In this document: positions 23,879-36,972 of the stretch, piece by piece
Position numbering within the stretch: position 1 is the stretch's first letter
Layout: every line of letters starts with the position of its first letter
DNA from: Cordilura impudica
Lineage: Eukaryota; Arthropoda; Insecta; Diptera; Scathophagidae
Reading direction: 5' to 3'
DNA length: 64,000 nt
Assembly: GCA_963682025.1 (NCBI GenBank)
Contig: OY821521.1
Location: 197,419,526 to 197,483,525, forward strand
Translations under genes and position numbers: made by a program
Notes under the pieces: generated by a model
Told to the model about the DNA's origin: nothing
Seen by the model: only the letters and a program-made list of their open reading frames with translations
Databases searched by the model: none

Positions 23879-25734
23879 CAGCCTTGGCCAAACTACGGCC
23901 TGCGGGCCACATAAGGCCCGCCATGTATAATATAAAAACAGTTTATATGGGCCGCTTAGTTAATAAAAATTCAAAATTAGATATTCTTTTTTATTTTACA
24001 AAATAGAAAAAAAAATTTTTTTTCCCAAAACTTCTAGTACAATTTATAGAAAAAACGTTAAAACTCCCTAATATTAGCAATAGTATCATTGAGACGTGTT
24101 TTATGAATTGCATCAATATTGAACTTGAAACTGAAACTTGGGGAACAAAAAGAAAAGTCGATAGTGAGTGTCGTGTATTCAATGAATATTGGAAATGAAA
24201 ATATTTTTTTACGGTGTTTAGGAATTAACCATTATGCCTAGTTTGTCGAGCAACGGTAGCAGTTATAAAAAAGTACAATTAAAAAAGACATTTCTCTAAA
24301 TCTGAGTGATGAAGGGCATAAAGCCCATGCCAAGAATCGCGAAAATGTATTGACAAGCTAGCAAAATATTTTCACACTGCAAGATAAACTGCAAGAAGCA
24401 GCTACAAAAGCTAGCCTTTTTGTTTTTACAATATTGCGAATCACGGTAAACCCTTTTCAGATGGTGATTTTATAAAAAATTGTATGGTAGGTGTTTAAAA
24501 ATTTCTGTGTCCACAACTAGGTTCAAAATTTTAAAGTATGTCCCTGTCAAGGCAAACTGATATGCGAAGAATTGAGCAAATCAGTGATAATTTAATGAGC
24601 AGCTGTCAGAAAAATTATAAAATACAAATAAACCATACTGTGCTATAGCTTTAGACGAGAACTGCGATATAAAAGATATTGCACAACTACTGATTTTTGT
24701 TCGGTCAATTAATGAGTAACTTGAAATTATACAGGAGCTGTGAAAAATAGAACTACCGGTGCAGAACTCTTTAACGAAGGTGAAAAATGTCTTTTGAAAT
24801 GTAATATTAGATGGGATAATTTTGTTAATGTGACTACCGATGGATTCCCAAACTTAACGGGTTCAAATATAGGCCTGCTGAAAAGAATTCAAGACAAGGT
24901 TCACACGATTGATCCAAATAAACAGCTTATTATGATTCACTGTATTATATATCAACACGCATTGTGTAAAAATAGAACATGTAACTGGTAAATTTTCTTC
25001 GATCAAAAGCTATAAGACACAGACAATTTATATCTTTGCTTGAAGAGCTCGACGCTGACTACTCAGCCATGTTCGATGGTTAGGCTTTAGTAAAGTTCTG
25101 CGACGGGTATGGGATCTTAAAGAAGAAATAATAACCTTTTTATATTACCAAAAAAGGAAGACTTTCCTGAGTTTAGCCTTTTCAGTCGATCTTACATTTT
25201 TTACGTCCTTTAACAAATGAAATTAATCGAAGATTTAATTGTTTTCGTATAATTGAAAATGATTTGTCAGTTATTCGTATTCCAATTGCTATTAATGTCT
25301 AGTGATTCAAGTGATATTCACCTGGAATGCAAGATTTATTTAATCATCAAACGGGCAACTTACCAAATTTTTATCGTCTTCTATCTAAATAAAGAAAAAT
25401 ACTAAAATATTCGAAACTTGACATAAAAAAAATGTTGGTTATAATGAACCAAAATATAAGTCCATCGCATTCTAGGACAAGTGATGAACATTTGTACGCA
25501 ATACTAAGAATTTTGAACAAGTAATTTTGATTCAGATATTGAAAAATTAAGCACTAACTGTAAACGACTACATTTATCGCATTAAGTAAAGACTTTCTAA
25601 TCAAATTTGACTATTTTATTGCTAAAAATTTAAATTAACTTTATTTCAGCTTTTTAAAAAAAAATTTTTTTTAGCCCCCGAGTAATTTTCCAATTAGATA
25701 ATGGCCCGTCAGTCGAAAACTTTGGCCATGGCTG
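23879..25734 (+). mobile_element. hAT transposon, decayed, with intact 8 bp target duplication
   Basis: The ends are inverted (CAGCCTTGGCCAAA and TTTGGCCATGGCTG) and both sides carry the same 8 bp, gtctagaa, at 23871-23878 and 25735-25742. Inside, broken plus-strand frames match hAT transposases of the type domesticated in GTF2IRD2. These include TGAELFNEGEKCLLKCNI, WDNFVNVTTDGFPNLTGSN and IHCIIYQHALCKN (within 24740-24991), then a degraded VRWLGFSKVLRRVWDLKEEI near 25060-25130. The transposase is not intact. It landed in or next to a jockey fragment (25743 onward). Confidence 0.85.
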
Positions 25735-25742
25735 GTCTAGAA

Positions 25743-26165
25743 CATTAATTCTTATTAGTCGTCTTACTTCATCTTTATCGTAAAGCAAGTTTATAGCCAA
25801 AGTGTTTGGTAGGTAGCTTAGGAGACTAAGAAATCTTTCAGAAAATCTATTTATTTCATGTATCCAGAGTTGGTTATCAATCTTAAAGTTTTAGACTGGT
25901 TGGTATCTTATTAAAATTTCAATATTTGAATTACTGGAAGTTCCCCAAAGTTGCACACCATAAGTCCAAACTGGTTTAAATATATATTTATACAATATAA
26001 CTTTGTTTTCTAAGTTAAGTTCAGAATTTGGCCCAATTAGCCAATATATTCCTTTTGTTTTTATGTTGAGTTGTTTACGTTTCATTTCTATATGTTCATT
26101 TCAAATTAGTCTTCTGTCTAGGTTAGATACTGATACTTTGTTCTTTTTAGGTTGCATATGCCATT
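25743..26165 (-). mobile_element. Jockey-type non-LTR retrotransposon fragment
   Basis: The minus-strand frame 26085-25891 reads RKQLNIKTKGIYWLIGPNSE, then YKYIFKPVWTYGVQLWGTSS. After a stop it continues as IDNQLWIHEINRF-like sequence to about 25745. This is the C-terminal part of a jockey-clade polyprotein. It is flanked by the hAT element on one side and copy E of the hairpin-ended repeat on the other. Confidence 0.8.
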
Positions 26166-26169
26166 TAAA

Positions 26170-26919
26170 ACAAGTAGGAAAATTATAGTCGGTCTAGACC
26201 GACTATACGATACCCTATATATACCATGCGTTTTGGTCCAACTAATTAGATATAGAAAATAAGCATAAACCAAAATTGAGTGGCATTGTTATTAATTTTC
26301 TTGCCTGCAGATATGAAAAATTCATATCGGGTGCCATATATATATATAGGGACTAGGTCGAAAAATGGACCGACCCTGCCCATATTTGGCAAAGACACTT
26401 ATATTTTGAAAAAATATATACAAACACAATTTGAGAAAAATCTGTGTAATATTTTTGTTTTTTGTATAGATTTTAGTGAAGATCGGGAAGCAGCTCTATA
26501 TGGGGCCTATAGGCATTATTTTTGGACTACTGATTAATAGATATAATAAACACATAAAAACCCAATTTGACTGAGATCTATCTTATAATTTGGATCTTAT
26601 AGCAATTTATGTTGATTTCTAGGAGTCATTTGTATGGGGACTAGGTCTAAACATGGACCGAATTTCACCAATTTCAATAGCGTTCATTCTATAAATAAAA
26701 GCCTATATACCAAATTTCATCAAAATATATTCATATTTGCGACCTGTAGTTTGATTACAAGGTTTACATGGACACACAGACGGACAGACGGACGGACATC
26801 GCAAAATCGATTCTGAGTCGATCGGTATAATAAAAGATGGGTCTAGGTCAAATGTTTTTGGTAGTTACAAATAGCAGCACAAAGTCATTATACCCAAACC
26901 ACATAGTGGTATGGGGTAC
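26170..26919 (+). repeat. Dispersed hairpin-ended repeat, copy E (complete)
   Basis: Starts acaagtaggaaaattatag, then GTCGGTCTAGACCGAC, and ends with ACCACATAGTGGT followed by atggggta. It is about 750 bp, similar in length to copies D and G but in opposite orientation. Confidence 0.8.
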
Positions 26920-27181
26920 AAATATTGGAGAACAATCTTCTCTTCTTAGTGTAAATTGTGAAAAATACGAATTAATATACACATATGTATGTATGTTGTG
27001 TTTTTATAAGAATATTTTATTGAACTGAAGAAAATTTTATTTGAAGTTCTCAAGAAATAAAACTATAAACAAATGTTACTTGATTTGAAGTACGTAAAGT
27101 ATAAAACTGTAAAGTATTATTTGCTATTTACAACATAAATGTAACATGAACTAACTTTTCTGCGTAAACTTTTATATTCCA

Positions 27182-27660
27182 GTTTTGTAGCCAGTTTCGA
27201 ATTATTGAAGGTGTGCAAAAGAGGTTTACTAGAAGCATTTTAAAATATTCTTGGCATTATGAGTTGCCTACATATGAAGTAAGAAGGAAACTTTTAGGAT
27301 TGCAATGTTTAAGTGATCGTCGATCATATTCTTCTATAATGTTTGTTTATAATGTTTTATCTGGGGACATAAATTGTTCAGAAATTTGTGATCTGTTTAA
27401 TTTATACCGGCCACCAAGGGATTTAAGAAATAATCGAATGTTTGAAGATTCTCTTCATAGATCAAACTATGCCTTAAATGATCCAATTAGAAGGTGCAAA
27501 CAATTATGTAATAGTCTTTCTTCTGAGATAGATTTCCAAGTAACTAAAGATAAATTTAAGTTAAATTTATTAAAGTTTTATAACTAAATATATTATTAGA
27601 TCTAAGTAGTCTGTAAGAATAAATATTCTGTAGAAGAATAAATAAATAAATTTATGTCTT
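27182..27660 (+). mobile_element. 5'-truncated non-LTR retrotransposon tail
   Basis: The open frame 27213-27587 (125 codons) encodes QKRFTRSILKYSWHYELPTY, then LGLQCLSDRRS and a later VTKDKFKLNLLKFYN ending. This is the typical C-terminus of non-LTR reverse transcriptase proteins. After the stop come AAATA/AATAAATAA repeats like a retroelement 3' tail. No reverse transcriptase core remains, which fits 5' truncation on insertion. Confidence 0.75.
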
Positions 27661-28290
27661 GTTGAATTGAACAATATTAGTTGCCCCAAAATAATACCGA
27701 ACCACCTCCTTGTTTTACGGTACCAGTCAAATTTTTGGTTCGAGCTCGGAATTTGCTTTACGCCACACTTTATCACGCACATTAGATCCATGAACATTTA
27801 TTTTAGTCTCGTCCGAAAATATTACAGTTTTCTAGAAAGTTTCTGACTGGTTTATGTGCTCTTTAGTGAAGTCTGCTCTCTTCTACCGGTTTACTTGGAT
27901 AATGAATGTTGGATAATTAATTTTTTTTTCTTATACTTCGGCCATTATATCCAGCATTGTGTAACACGCCACGAATTGTTTATGGATTTCAGTTTTTTCC
28001 GATTTCTCTTTCAATTTCTAATTGAATTTTTGGTGCAGTTTATTTGGATTTGCTTTAATTTTTCGGCCATAATCCTTTCTTATTGGCTAGTTAATATTTT
28101 GGAACGACCCTGACGTGGCTTATTTTCTGTTGAAGCTTTGGAATTGTATTTTTCTATAAATTTTTTGTACAGTACCACTACTTTTATGCACAATTGTGAA
28201 AATATGTCTTTGTGAGTTCTTTTCTTTGAACAGGTTAATGAAGCTCTGCCTCTTGATGCCATTATAACAAAAATTGGTTTTTATCACTTT
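27640..28290 (-). mobile_element. Tc1-type transposon remnant
   Basis: The minus strand reads, from about 28262 downward, ASRGRASLTCSKKRTHKDIF and STENKPRQGRSKILTS (the N-terminal helix-turn-helix part). Further along, near 27820-27720, it reads FSDETKINVHGSNVRDKVW (the first catalytic Asp block). Frames are interrupted many times and the ends were not resolved. Confidence 0.75.
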
Positions 28291-28297
28291 TATTTTT

Positions 28298-29043
28298 TAT
28301 ACCCTATACCACTATGTGGTTTGGGTATAATGACTTTGTGCTGCTGTTTTTAACAACCAAAAATATTTGACCTACACCCATCTTTAATTATACCGATCGA
28401 ATCAGAATCACTATCTGATTCGATTTAACGATGTCCGTCCGTCCGTCCGTCTGTGTGTCCATGTAAAGTTTGTAATCAAACTGCAGATCGCAAATATGAA
28501 TATATTTTGATGAAATTTGGTATTTGATCTTTTATCGGCCATGGGATGAACGCTATTGAAATTGGTGAGAATCGGTCCATGTTCAGACCTAGCCCCATAC
28601 AAATGACCCCTATGAAATCGACATAAATTGCCATAAGTTCCAAATTATCATATAGATCTCAGTCAAATTGGGTTTGTATGTGTTTATTACATCCATTAAT
28701 CAGTAGTTCAAAATTACTCCCTATAGGAAAATTCTTAGTCATATTCCCCATATAGAGCTGCTTCCCGATCTTCACTTAAATCTATCAAAAAACAAAAATA
28801 TTGCACAGATTTTTCTCAAATTTGGTTTGTATATATTTTTTCAAAGTATAAGTGACTATACCAAACATGGTCAGGATCGGTCCATTTTTGGGTCTAGTCC
28901 CCATATAGATATAGCATCCGATATGAACTTTTTCATATTTGCAGCCGAAAAAATTAATAAAAATCCCACTCAAATTTGGTTTATGCTTATTTTCTATATC
29001 CAGTTAGTTGGGCCTGAGAGGTAGGGTCTCTAAACGCATGGTT
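28298..29043 (-). repeat. Dispersed hairpin-ended repeat, copy F (one end lost)
   Basis: Begins ttataccctata with the ACCACTATGTGGT palindrome and follows the family consensus to 'ctctaaacgcatggttcttg'. The terminal block with GTCGGTCTAGACCGAC is missing. Tc1 sequence starts shortly after, at 29079. Confidence 0.75.
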
Positions 29044-29078
29044 CTTGTTTCTTGTTTAGATTATGTATTATACATATA

Positions 29079-30191
29079 CAGTGGTGCACAAAAGTATAGA
29101 CACAACAATCATTTAATATTTAATTAAATTTAAAAAGCACCATAAGTATTTTTTGATAGAATTAATGCTCTTATTCTATTATGGACTGCTGTAGATTTTA
29201 AGACCGAATGAAATGTACGAAAAGGTACAATTTACGTTGGACAAAATTATAGGAAAAATTTTTGGACATCTGTTACATTGTTAAAGTTTTGCAAATCAGG
29301 CAACACTTTTACATTTAACACAGCGCATAATAATTCTTCTAATCAAATATTTTGCGGAGATCGGGGAATTAATGGATCGTAGCTGTTTTACTATTAGTAC
29401 AATTGTAAATCGTTTCAAAGGCGAAACTAACTTTGAAAGTGCAACGCGTAGTTGTCATCCTCGTAAACTAACCGAGAGAGAACGTATCCAAATTACACGA
29501 AACGTTAAAATTGACCCGAAAATAACATCGACTGAGATAGCAGCAGAAATAAAGCTGTTCGGAGATTGCGCTGCATGAAGCTGGGTACAACTCATGTGTG
29601 GCTAGACGAAAACCATTAACATCTGCTATCAATCAGAAGAAACGAGTGGCATGAGATGAGCCGTGTAGTTTCTGGTTCCATGTTCTCATCTCAGACGTGA
29701 GCAAATTAAATATTTTTCGCCCTGATGGACATACTAGAGTATGGCAAAAACTGCATATGCCACAAAAAACGGTGTAATACGGTGGCTGTGAAGTTTTAGT
29801 ATGCTGCGGGTGTGGGGGAACTTGTATTTATTGATGGCATCATGGACAAGACAGTTTACCTAAACATTTTGAAAACACACAGCTCATGACGTGAAGATGT
29901 GGCTGGCTTATAATACGGTACATATCTTGCACCACCCTCCGCAGTCCCCAGACCTAAACCCTATCGAGCATTTACGGCGGGAAGAATTGGAGAGAAGAGT
30001 TCGAAAACGCACGATGGCAAATAAGGCTGAACTAAAAGCAGCGTTAATGGAAGAATGGCTTAACATTGGCGAAAATGTTACAAAATGTTACATGCCAAAT
30101 AGACTACAGGCAGTTTTTAAACAAAAAGAATTGCCAACTAAATATTAATCAAGTTTCAAATTAATTTTTAAATTTATAGTTTTGTCCACTG
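29079..30191 (+). mobile_element. Tc1-type transposon with broken transposase
   Basis: The left end is TA followed by CAGTGGTGCACAAAAGTATA. The right end (tatagttttgtccactg) is a partial inverted copy. Plus-strand frames give RKLTERERIQITRNVKIDPK with ITSTEIAAEI (29372-29578, DNA-binding part) and VHILHHPPQSPDLNPIEHL (29891-30148, catalytic part) with ALMEEWLNIGENVTK after it. Stops separate the pieces. Confidence 0.85.
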
Positions 30192-30215
30192 AGAGATCGT
30201 TATTTTTTTTATATA

Positions 30216-33200
30216 CTAGCAAACTTCGTTTTGTCCAAAAGAGGTTTTTTGATTGAATTAATTTCGATACTTTTTTTTTAATCGAAAATTATCGACCGTA
30301 AACAGATGACGCAATAATATAATTTGAATAAAACACTTTTTGAATTCAGTTGAATTCCATATCTTATAATTATACGGATAGCTGACCCGACGGTCTTCGT
30401 CACGCCCAACATTGGTGAAATTAGACTAAAATCAAGAATTAATTAAAAACAATGGAACAATGATTGTTATCAATCCAAAGCTGCACGATACACAATGTTT
30501 TTTGTTTTCTGCTCCGGAGCGTAAACGAATAGTGAGGATGGTTTCCCAACTCGGGAACACGCAACATATAGCTGGCCTTGTGAAAAGCATGACATTTTTG
30601 CCACAAACTTCCAGAGACTGTCCTTGTGAGTTGTTTATTGTCATCACAAATGCAAGTTTCACTGCGAACTGAACACGTTTGAACTGGAACGTCAAATGGG
30701 TTGAAGTCAAGGGAATTCGTGGAATTCAGCATTCTTCTCCCTTGAACCGACCTTTCAAAATCCTTGCCACTATCACATTTATCATTAATTTCATCACAAT
30801 CAGTCGAGTTCCATTGCATAGTTTTGGGGCATGAAGATTTCATAGCATAAGAATGGCAGATGAGTCGGCATTCCAGGCAAATCCAAAGAGTTTAGGAATT
30901 CCACTATATAATTTGCGTTATCATCTTTCTTTTCAATGCGATCGATCGATTTGTATGAGTGGAATTCGCCAGGAATTTGATCTTCCAATTCAGATCATTG
31001 ACACCAATATTTATTGCTGCTAAAATTGCGCGCGCGCTCAACCAATCGTAGTTAAGAACATTTTGGCCAATGTTCGGATATAATTTAGAGATGAGTTCAT
31101 TTTGCGTTGAAGTTAATTGGCAAATGGCAGGTGGAATGGATATTAAACCACTGAAAGTATCTACCGGAATTTGTCCATTTCCAATTCTCAGCAGTCCTTT
31201 GGAGAAAGCTTCTGCGGTTCTATCCTGTTGCAGGAACACTCGCATATTCATAGTCAATGGAACGACTTCTACGTATCGCCACAAATACGATTACTTCAGA
31301 CATACGTTTAATTCATCCGCTGCTGTTGATTTCGGAATCACGGGAAGTGTTTGTCTGAAGTCTCGTACCAACAATATCATCACACCACCAAATCTAAGAT
31401 CATTGTTACGCAAATCTTTCAACGTTCGATCTATTGCTTCTAATGATCGTTTGTCAGCCATCGCATATGATCAATTTACAACTTTGCAACACTTTTACCA
31501 TAGATGATTGCTTTGATGTGTGTTTAAATGTGTTGTCAACCACGATATTCACTCCTTTCAATGGAGTTATGAATGATCTTCGATTGTCAACTGGCCGATA
31601 AAGTGGATATCCATAGTTTCCAGTTTAAGTTTCCGAAATAAAAGCACGTGGACAGCGTTTTGTGCATTTATTGTCGGACATACAAACCGAAGTGGGATTG
31701 TGTTGTCCGCATGGTCCGTCGAGCATACTGGTCTTCACCACTTCGTGCAACTCTGGATCTATCTCAAGATCAGGAATATCTGCGGAAATGATGTCATCAA
31801 ATTGTTTTGATGTAGTCGACCATCCAAAGAAGAATGTGTGCGTGTTGCAAACCTCTTTTCTGCCACTCAACTAAATACATCCAGCCTCGAACAGTATCGT
31901 ATATGCGTTTTTTCACAATTAAGTCCATCCAGCATCTCAGTTTCTGTTTAAACATTCGTGCTTTAATATCGTGCAGATCGCTTGGTGGTTGACCGGGATG
32001 CAATAACTGCATAAATCCGGCCGTCCATAATATCGCACGTAAGTCATCGCATCCTCGGTGTACTCGTACTTGTGTCTCGGACTTCCAATGTATGTCAATG
32101 GCAAAATTGTGAGATGAAAAACATTTGTAATATCTGCTTCTCTATTAACCGCATCTCGCAAGTGAATACAATCTTCAGATCGCAACTTAGCCTGATTGAA
32201 TCGAATGTAATTGAGTCGTTCTGTCTCAACTTTAACGTACATATCAACAGCAGTAGGTGATTGTCAAAGTTCATTGAACTTACCTTCCTATTTGTCCTGA
32301 CCCCTAAAAATTTACAATATGTATATATGTACGTGACAATCAAAAATGTTTTTTTGTACTAACCATTGGCCGGATTTATCATGCTGTAATTGAAGTGATA
32401 TCCGTCTGTTCCACGGTAGAACATAACCGGATATTGTAGTACGTCATACGACCAATATATCTCACTTATTCGCTGTAGTGCGTTTTTAGTTCGGCGTTTT
32501 ATGACTATATCACGCGATTCCAAATTTTCACCAACAACAACAATTGATATTTCACTAACTGTAGGTGCGTTGTATTGTCGTTCATGAGTTCGTGCATGGC
32601 TACCCACACTAATATCCTATGAACTCACTCAAATTATTTTCACTTTCCCTTTTACATTATCCAAGATACTGTTATTATTTTGAAAATTTATTTTATACGG
32701 GAGGTGACACGCCCACTTGTCCAATCCCGCCCTTTTTCGCCCTTTCAGACAAACTTGCAAAGCTCTCCCTATCGTTATACTCGGTATATGTACATAAAAT
32801 TAAATCAGTACTTTGTAGAAGATGTATCCGGCCCACTTATCCGATCCAGCCTATTTTCGTCAGGTCTACTTACACTAATAACAGATGCCATCACATAAAG
32901 TATCAAAGCTCTCCCATGATATTGAGTCTTATATTGAGTAATTAATTTGTTTTGTAGGTGCCACGCCCACTTTTCCGATAACGGTCATTTTTACAACTGC
33001 TACTTACAGCAACTCACAGCAATAATAGGTGACCTCATGCAAAGTTTCAAAGCTCTCTACAACAGTACTCAAGATATATGATGTTAAAAATTAATTTTGT
33101 ATGGGAGGTACCACGCCCACTTATCCGATACCGACCATTTTCGGTATAATTATTAATAATATAATATTAATAATAGATGGCCTCACACAAATTTACAAAT

Positions 33201-33411
33201 CTCTCTTTCTCATATTACTCAATATATATAATGTTAAAGTGGAATAACCGCGTACAGCGCCACCTGTTGAGACTTTTTGTACTTTTATTTTTTCTTAAAC
33301 CTTCGCATGGCAGTAATAAACAAACTCACAGAGGAAAGTATCCCTTTTGGTCGTGTAGTTTTCAAGTTTTAAGCGGACGAACAAACCACGATTAATTTTC
33401 ATATATATAGA
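30216..33411 (-). mobile_element. Helitron with decayed RepHel gene, both ends visible
   Basis: On the minus strand the element begins TCTATATATATGAAAATTAA at 33411 and ends in CTAG at 30219-30216. It sits between A and T as Helitrons do, with a small imperfect stem (caaaacgaagtttg) just before CTAG. Rep-domain pieces are GSPRHKYEYTEDAMTYVRYY, GRPDL, then WQKRGLQHAHILLW and a DGPCGQHNPTSVC block. Helicase pieces are MNMRVFLQQDRTAEAFSKGL and VKLAFVMTINNSQGQSLEV near 30660. All are disrupted. The 5' 700 bp contains degenerate repeats with 'ccacgcccacttatccgat'. Autonomous Helitrons are usually longer, so internal parts are lost. Confidence 0.9.
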
Positions 33412-33499
33412 TTTCCTATTTTTTTACTAGTGAAGAAAATATCTTTCACTTTTATGGTTATTTTTTAAATGTATTTGTGCTACACTCATAGTTTATTTC

Positions 33500-33893
33500 T
33501 GTTTAGCTGTCCACAGATTTAAAGATTTTTGCATTTTTACATTTTTTTTGGAGTAAAATGCATTTAAATTAGCTACTAACACATACATAAAATTATACAA
33601 TGCTCTGTGTGTGTTTTTATTAAATTTGTTAATGTGTTTGCAAAAATTTTGTATGAAAAGCCCTATGTTGAATTGAAAATAATTTTGGACACAAACCAAT
33701 AACGACGATAACGACAATAACGCAATCGAATTTCATTATAATAATTGCATATCACACGCCCTGTGTTGAATTGTGAATTGCCTAAAATTAGCATACCTTT
33801 AAGTGGCATAAAACATTGAAAGCAATAAATTGACTGAAAAAATTAAATTTCCTAGAATTTGCACTCGAATTTCGTGGCCTGGGCTCTGCTAGT
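33500..33893. repeat. Dispersed repeat, copy 1 (second copy at 40105-40385)
   Basis: Shares with 40105-40385 the segments 'gctactaacacatacataaa', 'tattaaatttgttaatgtgt' and 'aaatttcctagaatttgc' followed by ctcgaatttcg. This copy ends ctctgCTAGTt, which looks like a Helitron-type 3' end, so it may be a small non-autonomous Helitron. Confidence 0.55.
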
Positions 33894-34136
33894 TCATTTT
33901 AATATAAAAAGACAGAACCTTTCTTCTTTAATGCTAAATAACTTGATATTCAATTATTGCATCAAACTTAAAAAAAAATAACGGGATCGTACTTAAGAGT
34001 TGAAATTTTTGTTTTTGTTATCTACATAGTAACAACTTAAAGTATGTGTGAAAAAAAATGACCAGTAATAAAAAGAAAATAGGATATATTATGATGTTGA
34101 TGCAAGGTATAAAGTGCATACTTATTTTAGTGATAC

Positions 34137-34175
<39 letters not shown>

Positions 34176-34498
34176 CTTCTTTTTAATTTTTCGTATGATT
34201 TGATGTTAACTATTTTGAAGTAGTATTTATTTTTATTTCAATTCTTTTTTTTTAGTTTTTTGAATTAAGTAAACATTTTACATGCCTGCCCAAATTTAGC
34301 TAAAACAACAACAAAAACTCGAAAACTCCAAAACACTAGATTATTATTTTTTAGTTAGAGACACAGTTTTCGTTTTTAAAAAAAATTTCGTATAATTTGT
34401 GATTTTTTTTTTAATTTTTTGATTTTTTGAACGAATCTTTTACATTTATTTTGAAAAACACATTTAATTTTTAAAACAACAAATTTTTAAAAATTAAG
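33894..34498 (+). other. Intron end before exon 8
   Basis: AT-rich intron DNA with a TA microsatellite at about 34138-34172. The acceptor used by exon 8 (aaattaag) has a weak, A-rich tract. Confidence 0.5.
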
Positions 34499-36968
34499 AC
34501 AATGTGGTCACCACTATTAGTTCGTCCCCCCTACTGCTCACCACAACATCATCACCATCGCCGCCGCCAACATCGTCTTCGACAACAACAACAACGCTCT
34601 CCAGCCTTGGTAACATTAGCAACAACAACAACAGCGAGACAACAGCGCAGGCATCACAACCTCAATACCACTATATTACCACCACCACAGGCAACACAAC
34701 GCATGGAGGTGAAGTTACACAACACCAGACTCCGACGACAACAATTGTGTATGAAAACTATGAAGGAGATGTTGCCCCAAACGGCAGTACGATCATTAAA
34801 TTTGAAGGCGGCGAATATGAAGTGATTAAAAGTGAAATAAACGATGAAAATCACATTATACAAACAACAACCCCACTTAATAACAACACAAATGTGGTGA
34901 TGGGCCAACAACATCATCAACACCAACAACAACATCAACAGCAACAGCAGCACCAGCTAGATGATGTGGTTATAAAATATGAAAGTTTAGACGATGACAG
35001 TTATGAGGATTATCAAACTGGTTCTCATTCGCCGGAAAAGGATCAGCAGCAACAGGGTGTAACTTATCAAACTATAACGCATCATGATAAAGAGCTAAAT
35101 CAAACGATTACGGAAACGATAGCTATACCAGCTGGCAGTACTTTGTCGAGCATTAAACAAAAGCGCAAACGTAAATCGCGATCCGTAGCGGCCGATGAAC
35201 AGGGTGAATACCTGGAGAAGATGTCAGTCAGAGGTTTGGACATTCAAAGGTATGAACACATCATTGATGGTGTCTCCTATTGTTTGGTGTGTGCGAAAAA
35301 TGACATCTACAAGACATTCAAGAATAAATACAGTTTCCAACGGCATGCGTATCTCTTTCACGAGGGCGACAATCGTAAAATATTCGCTTGTCCTATTTGC
35401 AATAAGGAATTTTCACGACCCGATAAAATGAAAATGCATAAAAAAGATAAACACGGCGATATGACAGTGCCTGAATCGAATAGTGGAGGTGGAACTGGAA
35501 CACCTATGAAAAACAATACGGGTATAACGGATGCTACACCGCCGCCACCGAAAAGAGTACGAAATGTCACGGCTAAATCAAACAGGGCTAGAAAACCACG
35601 TAACACATTGGCCAATATGAACAATAATGAGCCCACGAATAGTCCCAGTAAAGATGCAGCTGCCCAAAAACGTTTGGCTCAAATCGATAGTGTTCTAGAC
35701 GAAGTACAAAATGCCGATTCCAATCAATCGGGTTGCAGTGTCCACATACAACAGCACACTATTATACAGGCAGCACCACCTCTGCAGCAACAACAGCATC
35801 AGCAGCAGCAGCAACAACAACAACAACCCGCCCAGCATCAACAACAGCAACAACAATTACCCTCATTGGAATTTAGTGGTATGATTTTACCCGGAGGTGC
35901 CCAATTGGCATTGGCAAATCCAGGAGCCACCTCAAGTATAATGCAAACACAACAAAGAGTCCTTAGCGCCCAGCCTACACAACAAACAACCGTTGCATCT
36001 CAACAACAAAGTCATTCACCCGGTACAACAACTCTAATATACTCGAATCAAATTGATTTGCAACAGGCTCTGCTGCAACAGCAATTACATGGCCAAAGCA
36101 TAATGATACAAGATCAGGCTGGCAATTTAGTACCGTTGCAATCATTGCAGTCCTTGGATGGCACACAAACGATTTATACAACCGCCCAGGCCACACCAGC
36201 GCCGCGTCAACAGATTCTCCAGACCCAACCAGCTCAAAATCAACAGCAAGCCTTGATAAGCACACATCCACACATTAAAGTTGAAGCAAACAACGACAAT
36301 AATACAACTAGTCATCCTACACAGCAACACCAGCAACCACAACAACAACAGCAACAACATTATGAAATCGATAATGTTAGCTATCTATCATCGACAGCTG
36401 CCACACCCGCCGGACCCACACACTCAGCTCCCGAACAACATGTCATCGGTACCGTACAGAGCTATCAAATTCTAACACCCGATGGCCTACAAAGCTATCA
36501 GGCGGCGGCTGCAAAAATGGAAGCCAACGAAATTGAATTGTGTCCATACAGTATGTCGGCAACGACACCACAATACACATTCAGTAGTCATCTAACAACT
36601 ACGGCTGATCCTTCATTGCACCCACAACACCACCATCAACAAACGGCCAACACTAATGGCCAACATCAAACCATACACCATCACCAAGGTAACAATCAAC
36701 ATCAACATCATACACAGCACCAACAGCAGCAGCAGCAGCAGCATCATCATCATCATCACCAAACGACGCAACATCATCAACTGCCCTCGTTGTCTGCACC
36801 ACATCATCAATTTATGGAGCTGAAAAATGATTTACTACTGAAAAGTTCCGATGCTTATTCTTTGGATGCGGCCACCTCAATGTATCATTTACCTTTCTCG
36901 CCCAATTCTATGATAAATGCAGTGAGTGATGTTAACTCATCCTCACTATTGGAAACGAAAGAAATTAG
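34499..36968 (+). CDS. Kdm4B: Kdm4B long-form exon 8: C2H2 zinc-finger pair in a Q/H-rich protein
   Basis: A single open frame of about 822 codons. There is no ATG at its head: the frame opens just upstream of a GTG, so it must be an internal exon. With the acceptor at 34498 it starts with two bases that complete the phase 1 codon of exon 7 (D-NVVTTISSS). Near 35278-35456 it encodes two C2H2-type fingers, CLVC...HAYLFH and CPICNKEFSRPDKMKMHKKD plus KH, preceded by a basic KQKRKRKSRS nuclear-localisation-like patch. The rest is Q-, H-, N- and T-rich. The frame stops at 36970-36972, but a donor (ATTAG|gtaata) just before the stop is phase 2 and joins 43049 or 38540. The fingers suggest DNA binding. 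I do not recognise a named gene for this exon alone. Confidence 0.8.
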
Positions 36969-36972
36969 GTAA

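Noticed and set aside
34502..34825. ATG-started frame at the head of the zinc-finger exon (MWSPLLVRPPYC)
   Set aside because: It overlaps the 822-codon frame, is much shorter, and consists of shifted readings of CAA/CAC codons. The ATG belongs to the wrong frame.
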